Source: Chitinophagaceae bacterium (GTDB lineage Bacteria; Bacteroidota; Bacteroidia; Chitinophagales; Chitinophagaceae). Taken from it: DNA of 13,636 bases. The notes under the pieces are model-generated. The model saw only the letters and a program-made list of their open reading frames with translations, ran no database searches and was not told the origin of the DNA. Location of the stretch: positions 1 through 13,636 of the forward strand of contig JAJTCI010000038.1 in the NCBI GenBank assembly GCA_021323155.1. The letters are read 5' to 3'. Below, piece after piece: positions 7,442 through 13,636 of this stretch (within the stretch, counting starts at the first letter, position 1; every line of letters starts with the position of its first letter). Both the position numbers and the translations under genes were made by a program.

Positions 7442-9052
7442 TCAGCGCGGCGCATTAGCGGTACGCCGCTCCAGAATCTCAATGTATTTCTGGGCATCTT
7501 CATTACCTGGGTCAACTTCCAATAGCTTTTCAAAATATTCAATAGCGCCGGCGTAATCATCTTTTTGATTCGCTGCATATGTGGCCAGGTAACCATAGGC
7601 CTCGCCGAGGTATTTTTTATTGAGCTGCACGGTCGTATCTTTTTCCGCTACCTTGATCAGCGCTTCGTAATACGGCAGTGCCAGGCCCTGCGTCATCGCA
7701 GTATCGATCGCCGCGTTGCTTCGTGCTCTCCAGTAATGGCCATAGACCTGGTCCGGGTACTTTGTCGCGTAGATCCCAAAAACGGAATCCGATGCGGCAT
7801 ACTGGCTCGTCTGGTACAGCGCTATCCCCCAGTTGAACAGGTCTACGTTACCCGCGTTTGGTTCATAATGGTGGTATTGCTCCAGGTAATGCGCCTGCGA
7901 CGCGTAATCCTTTCTAGCCTTCGCAAAATCTGCCAGCTTCTTATAATATGATGCGAATACAGTAGTATCGGTCTGAACAGCCAGCGCCTTCAGGTAGTAC
8001 ACCGCCGCTGAATCTCTCTGCCCGTCCACTTTTTCAAAAACGCTTGCCATGAACGCGTAGTCTTCCGGCGTGGCATCGGTATCGGCGGTGTCGGCCAGGT
8101 AAAGTTTCATGTGTACGATCGCGGAGTCAGGCTTGTTTGCTTCCCGGTACACGAACGCCAGGAGTTTCCTGAACTCGTTTTCAATAGGCGAGGATGGGAG
8201 TGCTTGTTGTATCTTTTGCTCCGCTTCATCATAATGCCGCGTCAGGTACAACATGTTCGCGTAGTGGTAATCATCCGCCGGCGCCACGTCTGTAGCGGCG
8301 TAATAACGTTTGAAAAAATCTAGTGATCGCTCCAGTTCATGCTGCCGGTAGTGGGAGTAGAGTTCATACAAAGCCGGGGCATGTCCTGCGTCCGCCGCCA
8401 CGGCGCGGTTGAAATAATCCAGGTATACATCTGTGTTATGCTGCGTCAGGAATATTTTCCCGATCTCATACAAAGCCGGCGCGAACGCGGTGTTTAACTT
8501 CAGTGCATTATTGTAAGCGGCGTAAGCATCGGAACCATTGCTCATCCGGAAATAAGCATCGCCGAGCATCTTGTGCAACTCCGGGTCCTTTTTGTTGCGT
8601 TTGATCGCTTTATTCAACAACTCGATGGCATAACCCTTGTCACCGCCCCGGCTATAGATATTCGCCGCGGCAACAGCAGCCAGGATGTCCGCGTTTTTAC
8701 GTCCCCTGTCCGCTGCCTTATCAAATAAGCTCCTTGCTTCGGTTGCATTATCAGACGCCAAAGCGATGCTCCCGCGTACAATATCCGTCCAGGCATCATC
8801 AGCGATCGTTGCCGGCAACTGTTCGCCGAGCTTCATCAGCCCGGCCGTATCTTTTTTCATCAATAGTACATGCGATTGCCAATACCAATGCGCGCTGTTG
8901 GCCGGCTCGGTACGCAGTAGTTCAGACACTTTCTTTTCAGCGGACACGTATCGCTTATGGTGCAGCAATTGCCGGATTTCTTCATACTGCGCCAGCAGTG
9001 AAACCGGGAACATTACTGCGATAATAATGGTAAGTTTTCTTAGGATATGCAT
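7442..9052 (-). CDS. Exported tetratricopeptide-repeat protein
   Basis: A 536-aa protein with an N-terminal signal peptide (residues 1-22: basic start, hydrophobic IIIAVMFPVSLL core, then AQ), followed by TPR-like helical hairpins along nearly the whole length. The clearest units are at about 121-155 (ADILAAVAAANIYS..GDKGYAIELLNKAIKRNKKDP), 156-190 (HKMLGDAYFRMSNGSDAYAAYNNALKLN), 191-225, 262-290, 332-362 and 484-518 (YLATYAANQKDDYAGAIEYFEKLLEVDPGN). TPR arrays bind proteins rather than catalyse; in the periplasm or at the outer membrane a scaffold role is likely, but no partner can be named. The start lies 3 bp after the stop of the upstream universal stress gene, so the two are almost certainly cotranscribed. 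A strong terminator follows. The functional call goes no further than the fold. Confidence 0.9.
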   Translation of the reverse strand: MHILRKLTIIIAVMFPVSLLAQYEEIRQLLHHKRYVSAEKKVSELLRTEPANSAHWYWQSHVLLMKKDTAGLMKLGEQLPATIADDAWTDIVRGSIALASDNATEARSLFDKAADRGRKNADILAAVAAANIYSRGGDKGYAIELLNKAIKRNKKDPELHKMLGDAYFRMSNGSDAYAAYNNALKLNTAFAPALYEIGKIFLTQHNTDVYLDYFNRAVAADAGHAPALYELYSHYRQHELERSLDFFKRYYAATDVAPADDYHYANMLYLTRHYDEAEQKIQQALPSSPIENEFRKLLAFVYREANKPDSAIVHMKLYLADTADTDATPEDYAFMASVFEKVDGQRDSAAVYYLKALAVQTDTTVFASYYKKLADFAKARKDYASQAHYLEQYHHYEPNAGNVDLFNWGIALYQTSQYAASDSVFGIYATKYPDQVYGHYWRARSNAAIDTAMTQGLALPYYEALIKVAEKDTTVQLNKKYLGEAYGYLATYAANQKDDYAGAIEYFEKLLEVDPGNEDAQKYIEILERRTANAPR

Positions 9053-9055
9053 AAT

Positions 9056-9901
9056 TTATTGATTTGATTGTACGCTCAATACCTGCAACTGCGAAGCAGG
9101 TTTTACAGCGTCGGTTATGTTTTTCTTATTGATCCATGTATGGATCGTCGTTTCTGTTTCCGGGCTCACCAGTAGCATGTCCGCATCTACCCGTTTCGCA
9201 TACCGTAATATGGCCATTGCCTTATTCGATGAATGTAACGTGCAGTGCTGCACGTTGCATTGCAGTTTGTAGCGTATGGAGCGCAACGACTGCAGCAAGG
9301 CGGATGCGGAATGGTTGTCAATTTGCCGGCCGTTATCCAGTATCGTTAAAAGATGAACGTTCAGGTTGGCCTTCCCACTCACCATCGCAAGCAATTCGAG
9401 TTTTTTACGTGGGAAATAATCCTGCACAGGCATCACGACAATTCCTGGCTGGTTATGCTTAGCACCCGGTTTAACGGTGAGTACCGGGCATCCAGTCGCA
9501 GCAATGATCGCATCGGCATGTACCGTATTCCTGAAAGGGAGTAAAGAGTGATAATTGTTTTTTCCTAGCACGATAAGGTCAGCCTTGAGTGAAAGCGCAA
9601 ATGACATGATCTCTTTCTGGATGTCGATGGAGCTCACATGGTGCAGGTACACACTCACACCCGGGAATTCAGATTCCACTTTTATTTTTACTGCTTCCAT
9701 CTTTTTGTGTACCCACTCATTCCCGGTTGACTTGCGAAACGGAACGAAATGTAAAAGACCCGCGCCGATCGCCCCATACTCGGAAATATGCACTACGTGA
9801 ACCGTCGTCAGGCCCGGGATCGCCAGTGCGGCTGCTTTCCGCACGGCTACCTCTGTATTGATTGTCAGGTCAGCGGGAACCAGTATTCGTTCAAAATTCA
9901 T
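9056..9901 (-). CDS. Two-domain universal stress protein (UspA family)
   Basis: A 281-aa cytosolic protein built of two Usp domains. Domain 1 (about 1-145) starts MNFERILVPADLT, with the usual strand and Asp, and includes 'KADLIVLGKNNYHSLLPFRN' (107-125) and 'ATGCPVLTV' (135-143), the standard Usp C-terminal strand. Domain 2 (about 153-276) is more diverged (GIVVMPVQDYF; ADMLLVSPETE). The nucleotide-binding pattern G-x2-G-x9-G-S/T is degraded: G113 is kept, the second Gly position is Asn116, and the G-S pair reads N-T. Domain 2 has no glycine motif at all. It therefore may not bind ATP in the usual way. The family acts in stress survival by poorly defined means. The gene is first in an operon with the exported TPR gene and is divergent from the trehalose gene. 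Direct-repeat box B lies 43 bp upstream. Confidence 0.88.
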   Translation of the reverse strand: MNFERILVPADLTINTEVAVRKAAALAIPGLTTVHVVHISEYGAIGAGLLHFVPFRKSTGNEWVHKKMEAVKIKVESEFPGVSVYLHHVSSIDIQKEIMSFALSLKADLIVLGKNNYHSLLPFRNTVHADAIIAATGCPVLTVKPGAKHNQPGIVVMPVQDYFPRKKLELLAMVSGKANLNVHLLTILDNGRQIDNHSASALLQSLRSIRYKLQCNVQHCTLHSSNKAMAILRYAKRVDADMLLVSPETETTIHTWINKKNITDAVKPASQLQVLSVQSNQ

Positions 9902-9921
9902 GAATGCAAATTATGAGTGGC

Positions 9922-9962
9922 ATATTAGGTTCTGGTTAACCGTGGATTAGAATTGTATTAGA
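9922..9962 (-). promoter_or_regulatory. Direct-repeat box B and -10-like hexamer ahead of the usp-TPR operon
   Basis: On the - strand TCTAAT-ACAAT-TCTAATCC occupies 9962-9944. A TAATAT hexamer follows after exactly 16 nt (9927-9922). The box ends 43 bp upstream of the usp ATG at 9901, implying a very short leader. It faces box C of the trehalose gene across 20 bp. Further weak matches (ATTAGG at 9924, GTTAAC at 9935) keep the same 11-bp phase on the + strand. Confidence 0.65.
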
Positions 9963-9982
9963 GATCGTCGATGTTCGTGATT

Positions 9983-10023
9983 TCTAATAAAGGTCTAATC
10001 CCGTTTTAACCTTATCCTATTCT
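9983..10023 (+). promoter_or_regulatory. Direct-repeat box C and -10-like hexamer ahead of the trehalose gene
   Basis: TCTAAT-AAAGG-TCTAATCC occupies 9983-10001. A TATTCT hexamer follows after exactly 16 nt (10018-10023). The box ends 69 bp upstream of the ATG at 10070, giving a leader of about 40 nt. It is the mirror arrangement of box B, so one regulator could serve both divergent promoters. Confidence 0.65.
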
Positions 10024-10069
10024 CCTATTGGTAGGTTGCATGTCGGTTTAATCACTTCAATTTTGTTCT

Positions 10070-12343
10070 ATGGCAAAAAGATTATTCATTGTCTCCAACC
10101 GTCTCCCGATACAGATCGAAAAGAACAATGACAAATTGGACACACGCCTTAGCTCCGGAGGTCTGGTATCAGCCATTAATAGTTACCTGGGCAGTGATGT
10201 GAGCGCTTCTTATGATGCGGTTTACTGGGCAGGTATGCCCTGCTGTAAACCGGCAGAGTGGGACGAAGTCGTGGCTGCTTTACCGGGAAGTGATTTTACA
10301 TACCTGCCTGTCTTTTTCGACAAGAAGAACTATGAGCGCTATTATAATGGCTTTTCCAATTCGTCGGTATGGCCCTTGTTCCATTACTTTCCATCTTTTG
10401 CGGAGTATGACAGGGATAACTATAGTAGTTATCAAAAAGCCAATGCCGCTTTTGCGGATGCCTTGTCGGCGCAATTACGTCCCGGCGATGTGGTCTGGAT
10501 ACACGACTACCACCTGATGCCCCTTGCAGCTATGCTGCGACAGGTAATGCCAGGCCTCACCATTGGTTTCTTTCTACACATTCCTTTCCCCTGTTTCGAA
10601 GTATTTCGCCTGTTACCCAAACAATGGCAACATGATATATTATCCGGTATCCTCGGTGCCGACCTTGTGGGATTTCATACCATCGATTACGCCACCCATT
10701 TCCTGAAGTGTGTTGAGATGGTACTGGGATACGAAAATGATATGCATATCATCCGTTACCAGGACCGCCTGGTGAAGGCGGATGTATTTCCGATAAGTAT
10801 TGATTTCGCTAAGTTCAATAACGCATTCGACGACCAAAGAGTAGCCGATATGCGGAATGACCTGAAGAAGCGGTTCCCCGGCAAGCGTTTGATCTTTTCC
10901 GTAGACCGGCTGGATTACACGAAAGGTGTGAGTCACCGGGTGGAAGGATACCGGCGCTTCCTGGAACGCAACCCCGAATACCGGGAGCAGGTCGTATTTG
11001 TGATGGTGATCGTTCCTTCACGGGAATACATACCGAAATATGCGGAACGAAAAAAGCTCATCGATGAACTCATCGGGAATGTCAATAGCAAGATCGGCAC
11101 CCTTCACTGGCAGCCGGTAATTTACCAGTATAGTTCTTTAACCTTCGAAGAGATGCTCGCGTTATATACCGCGTGTGACATTGCATTGATAACGCCCTTG
11201 CGCGATGGAATGAATCTCGTAGCTAAGGAATTTGTTGCCAGTCGCAAAGATAAACGCGGTGTATTGCTGCTGAGTGAAATGACAGGTGCCGCGCGCGAAC
11301 TAACCTCCGCCATTCATCTCAATCCAAACGATGTCGAGGAGATCGCCGCCAATATATTGTTGGGTTTTGAAATGCCGGCAGCGGAGCAGCGGATGGAAGC
11401 GATGCAGGCCCGGATCAGCAATTACAATGTGAATACCTGGGCCGCGGATTTTACAGCGCAACTGGACATAGTTAAGACAAAGCAGAAGGAATTCCAGGTA
11501 AGGTTTATCGACACGCGTGATCAACGTAAGATGGTATCTGGCTACCTGGCAGCGAAGAAAAGACTGTTTCTCCTGGATTATGATGGAACACTCGCCGACT
11601 TTTCCAACTCGCCGGAGAAAGTCAAACCCGGTGGCCATGTTCGCGGTTTACTCTCGGCCCTTGCGCAGGACCCGTTCAACGAGGTTTACCTGGTGAGTGG
11701 GCGCAAGGGGGAGTTTCTCGAAAAATGGTTCGGCGACCTTCCTGTGCACCTCGTTTCAGAACACGGTGCAAAGATCAGGATGGCAAATGGACACTGGCAG
11801 ACCCTTGTTCAGCCCAGGAACGAATGGAAGCCACAGGTGATGGGAGTGATGGAACAATACGTAAAACGCTGTGCCAATACTTTCGTGGAAGAGAAAGACT
11901 ATTGCATGGTCTGGCATTACCGGAAGGCCGACTCCGAACAGGTAAAGTTGCGTGTGCGGGAACTCGTAGCCGAATTGCAGGAGTATGCGCGTTCACTGGG
12001 ACTCCAGGTAGTAATGGGCAGCAAGATCGTCGAGGTACGGGTGACGGGCGCAGACAAAGGCACGATAACCCGAAATCATATTCTTCCCGGTAAGTGGGAC
12101 TTCATATTTGCTGCGGGCGATGATAAGACTGATGAGGATATGTTCCGGGTGCTCTGCGGGATCACCTATGCGTTTACTGTAAAGATCGGCCCTGAAGCTT
12201 CTTTTGCCAGGTACAACTTGTTGACTCCACTGTCACTGGTTTCATTGCTTGAAAGCCTGGTTAGGTCCGCCGACGATCACTCCCCGGTTACTCAAATGAG
12301 GCATACATTGCAGGAAGAGGAACCTTCAGCGAACAATGCCTGA
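10070..12343 (+). CDS. otsA: Bifunctional trehalose-6-phosphate synthase/trehalose-6-phosphate phosphatase
   Basis: A 757-aa fusion that makes trehalose from a nucleotide sugar (normally UDP-glucose) and glucose-6-phosphate, then removes the phosphate. The N-terminal GT20 synthase (about 3-470) keeps the family motifs: the GG loop (30-31), WIHDYHL (143-149), FFLHIPFP (167-174), VDRLDYTKG (278-286, with Arg280 and Lys285 for phosphate contacts) and LRDGMNLVAKE (377-387, with Asp379 and Glu387 for the sugar nucleotide). The C-terminal HAD-type phosphatase (about 495-735) keeps DYDGT (503-507, nucleophile Asp503 and acid Asp505), SGR (543-545), SEHG (563-566), the Lys of ADKG (663) and GDDKTDED (683-690, magnesium-binding Asp). 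Both halves look intact. Trehalose acts as an osmoprotectant and stress protectant in the cytosol. The symbol otsA covers the synthase half; the second half corresponds to otsB. The gene is monocistronic, divergent from usp, and its last 18 bp overlap the convergent small gene. Confidence 0.96.
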   Translation: MAKRLFIVSNRLPIQIEKNNDKLDTRLSSGGLVSAINSYLGSDVSASYDAVYWAGMPCCKPAEWDEVVAALPGSDFTYLPVFFDKKNYERYYNGFSNSSVWPLFHYFPSFAEYDRDNYSSYQKANAAFADALSAQLRPGDVVWIHDYHLMPLAAMLRQVMPGLTIGFFLHIPFPCFEVFRLLPKQWQHDILSGILGADLVGFHTIDYATHFLKCVEMVLGYENDMHIIRYQDRLVKADVFPISIDFAKFNNAFDDQRVADMRNDLKKRFPGKRLIFSVDRLDYTKGVSHRVEGYRRFLERNPEYREQVVFVMVIVPSREYIPKYAERKKLIDELIGNVNSKIGTLHWQPVIYQYSSLTFEEMLALYTACDIALITPLRDGMNLVAKEFVASRKDKRGVLLLSEMTGAARELTSAIHLNPNDVEEIAANILLGFEMPAAEQRMEAMQARISNYNVNTWAADFTAQLDIVKTKQKEFQVRFIDTRDQRKMVSGYLAAKKRLFLLDYDGTLADFSNSPEKVKPGGHVRGLLSALAQDPFNEVYLVSGRKGEFLEKWFGDLPVHLVSEHGAKIRMANGHWQTLVQPRNEWKPQVMGVMEQYVKRCANTFVEEKDYCMVWHYRKADSEQVKLRVRELVAELQEYARSLGLQVVMGSKIVEVRVTGADKGTITRNHILPGKWDFIFAAGDDKTDEDMFRVLCGITYAFTVKIGPEASFARYNLLTPLSLVSLLESLVRSADDHSPVTQMRHTLQEEEPSANNA

Positions 12344-12541
12344 AGTAAATTGGCTTTCTGAAAGTGAGTCCAGCTGGCTGGCGAGCCTTACATTTTCGGC
12401 CGTTAATGAATCGTTCAGATCCATTACCTCGATCATTTCTATCCGGTATTCCCTGTTTTGATAGATCAATAAGAAAGAGACCATGATCGCCAGTGCAAGC
12501 GTGACGATCAGAATGAACGAGGCGGCAGGTATCGGCTTCAT
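12326..12541 (-). CDS. Small single-pass membrane protein with coiled-coil tail
   Basis: A 71-aa protein if started at the ATG at 12541: a short MKPIPAAS head, one transmembrane helix (about 9-27, FILIVTLALAIMVSFLLIY), then a charged helix (about 30-63) with heptad spacing of Leu/Ile/Met that looks like a coiled coil. The layout resembles that of FtsL/DivIC-type proteins, but nothing beyond layout supports that identity. The upstream in-frame ATG at 12589 would add 16 residues before the membrane segment. I prefer 12541 because direct-repeat box D then lies 55 bp upstream, as for the other three targets; a start at 12589 would leave only 6 bp between box and start codon. Its stop lies inside the 3' end of the convergent trehalose gene (18-bp overlap). 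It is downstream of, and on the same strand as, the histidine kinase gene. Function unknown. Confidence 0.65.
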   Translation of the reverse strand: MKPIPAASFILIVTLALAIMVSFLLIYQNREYRIEMIEVMDLNDSLTAENVRLASQLDSLSESQFTSGIVR

Positions 12542-12595
12542 ATGGAGGTATTGAACCGCAAGGTCGTATCGATGGAACGAAAAACCCACTCCTCC

Positions 12596-12614
12596 GGATT
12601 AGAACATAATTAGA
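12596..12614 (-). promoter_or_regulatory. Direct-repeat box D ahead of the small membrane protein gene
   Basis: On the - strand TCTAAT-TATGT-TCTAATCC occupies 12614-12596. It overlaps the TAA stop of the histidine kinase (12610-12612) and ends 55 bp before the small gene's ATG. Unlike boxes A-C, the position 16 nt downstream reads CGTTCC rather than a TA-rich hexamer, so its promoter is less certain. Confidence 0.55.
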
Positions 12615-13636
12615 ACTTCCTGCCCGTGGATGGAAGTGTAATGATAAAAGCAGAACCGGTGCCCACCACCGACTTCACTTCTATGCTCCCTTTATGCAGT
12701 TTAATGATTTTCTGCGCCAGGGCCAGGCCCAGGCCAAAACCCTCCGTGCTCCTCAGGTCTGCTTCACGGAAGAAAGGTTCGAATATAGTATTGAGGTGGG
12801 CTTCGGAAATGCCTTTGCCATTATCAGAAACAATGATCTCTATCCGGCCTTCCTGTGCAGACAAAGCCACCTCGGCCCTGCTATCCGTTGAGTATTTGCA
12901 GGCGTTCTCCACGATATTCCGGATCGCGGTAAAAAGGAGTTCTTCATTCCCGAATACGAAAAGTGCCTGCTCATCCTCGGGAAGGTCGTTGAAGGATAGG
13001 GATACCGAATGCGCGGGATTGTTTTTCTGCAACTCCGATGGTAAACGAAGCAGGAGCTCATCAATCCTCAGCGTGTTTAGTTCCAGGCCGCCCGTATCGC
13101 CTGAAGTCTTTGCAAACTCGAGGAGTGTTCTTGTCAGCTGGCTCAGGTGCTGCACATCCTGGTACACCGATTCCAGGACCTGCCGGTACTCCGCAGGTGT
13201 TCGCTCTTTTTGAAGGTAAACCTGTAACTGGCTGGAAACGGAAGTAAGGGGAGTGGACAATTCATGCGAGGCGTTCGATATAAATCGTCGCTGTGTATCA
13301 AAACTTTCCTGGAGGCGGTTCAACAACCGGTTGAGCGTATCGGTAAGGTAGTGCCACTCGTCGCGGGTATTACCCGTAGGAATTCTGCTTGCAAGGTTCT
13401 GCGCCGAGATCTCGTTTACCTGGTCAGCGATCCGCGACAGGGGCGATAACAGCTGGCGCGAAAAAAAGTAACCGCTCCCTATTGCAACGATCACCCCGCC
13501 GGCGCAGGCAACGATCAATACCACCAGCAACTGTTTCAGATTTTGGTTGCCCAGTTCATCATGCGCCGCGGAAAGGATCACGATATCGCTGCCCTTCTCG
13601 GTAAAATGAAATGCAATAGCATCCTGGCGCCCGGTA
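12610..13636 (-). CDS. Sensor histidine kinase (TM-HAMP-HisKA-HATPase), 5' end outside the window
   Basis: The frame is open to the window edge, so 341 residues are visible and the N-terminus is missing. A GTG at 13579-13581 could be read as a start, but the 18 codons before it are also open and read naturally into a sensor domain (...IAFHFTEKGSDIV), so it is internal. In visible numbering: the end of a periplasmic domain (1-33), a transmembrane helix (about 36-58), HAMP (60-113), HisKA with H-box FISNASHELSTP (phosphorylated His at about 124, codon 13264-13266), N-box NIVENACKYS (240-249), G1 DNGKG (271-275), F-box FEPFFR and G2 GFGLGLA (299-305). All catalytic boxes are intact. Kinases of this class pair with OmpR-type response regulators, usually encoded immediately upstream, which here would be beyond the right edge. 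The signal sensed is not visible. The box overlapping its stop codon suggests a link to the direct-repeat regulon, but this is inference. Confidence 0.93.
   Translation of the reverse strand, partial: TGRQDAIAFHFTEKGSDIVILSAAHDELGNQNLKQLLVVLIVACAGGVIVAIGSGYFFSRQLLSPLSRIADQVNEISAQNLASRIPTGNTRDEWHYLTDTLNRLLNRLQESFDTQRRFISNASHELSTPLTSVSSQLQVYLQKERTPAEYRQVLESVYQDVQHLSQLTRTLLEFAKTSGDTGGLELNTLRIDELLLRLPSELQKNNPAHSVSLSFNDLPEDEQALFVFGNEELLFTAIRNIVENACKYSTDSRAEVALSAQEGRIEIIVSDNGKGISEAHLNTIFEPFFREADLRSTEGFGLGLALAQKIIKLHKGSIEVKSVVGTGSAFIITLPSTGRKF

Noticed and set aside
12626..13213. 195-codon open frame opposite the histidine kinase
   Set aside because: Antisense to intact HisKA/HATPase motifs; Ser/Arg-rich composition typical of a shadow frame.
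13579..13581. GTG as the true start of the histidine kinase
   Set aside because: The 18 codons before it are open to the window edge and continue a plausible sensor domain. A start here would remove the periplasmic part and the first membrane helix expected for this class.

Overview
The window looks like a chromosomal segment of a Bacteroidota bacterium, most likely of the Chitinophagaceae type. The clues are a giant secreted protein ending in a type IX secretion (T9SS) type A sorting domain, the absence of clear Shine-Dalgarno sequences before the starts, a fused trehalose-6-phosphate synthase/phosphatase, a two-domain UspA protein, and 7-bp-period intergenic repeats. No mobile element, CRISPR array, tRNA or rRNA was seen.

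Layout, left to right. (1) 1-83, + strand: the last 26 codons of an amidohydrolase-like gene. (2) 84-620: non-coding, with an 11-bp tandem repeat, a terminator and a heptamer/hairpin element. (3) 621-7112, - strand: a 2163-aa surface or secreted protein with two tandem Ig-like plus parallel beta-helix modules and a T9SS tail. (4) 7113-7441: promoter region of that gene, a second heptamer/hairpin element and a terminator. (5) 7442-9901, - strand: a two-gene operon (universal stress protein, then an exported TPR protein 3 bp downstream). (6) 9902-10069: divergent promoter region. (7) 10070-12343, + strand: bifunctional trehalose-6-P synthase/phosphatase. (8) 12326-12541, - strand: a 71-aa membrane/coiled-coil protein whose 3' end overlaps the trehalose gene. 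(9) 12610-window end, - strand: a sensor histidine kinase whose 5' part lies outside the window.

The most interesting observation is a 19-bp direct-repeat box, TCTAAT-N5-TCTAATCC (11-bp period), present four times. Each copy lies 43-69 bp upstream of a start codon, in the same orientation relative to the gene. The boxes precede the T9SS giant, the usp-TPR operon, the trehalose gene and the small membrane protein. In three of the four a TA-rich hexamer starts exactly 16 nt further downstream. Tandem sites on one helix face are typical of OmpR/PhoB-family response regulators, and a kinase of the matching class sits at the window edge. I infer a small stress or envelope regulon: trehalose synthesis, Usp, an exported TPR protein, a surface protein and a small membrane protein under one two-component system. 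The regulator itself is not in the window.

A second observation is a composite repeat at two gene boundaries: 7-bp arrays flanking a hairpin with a compensatory base-pair change between the copies.
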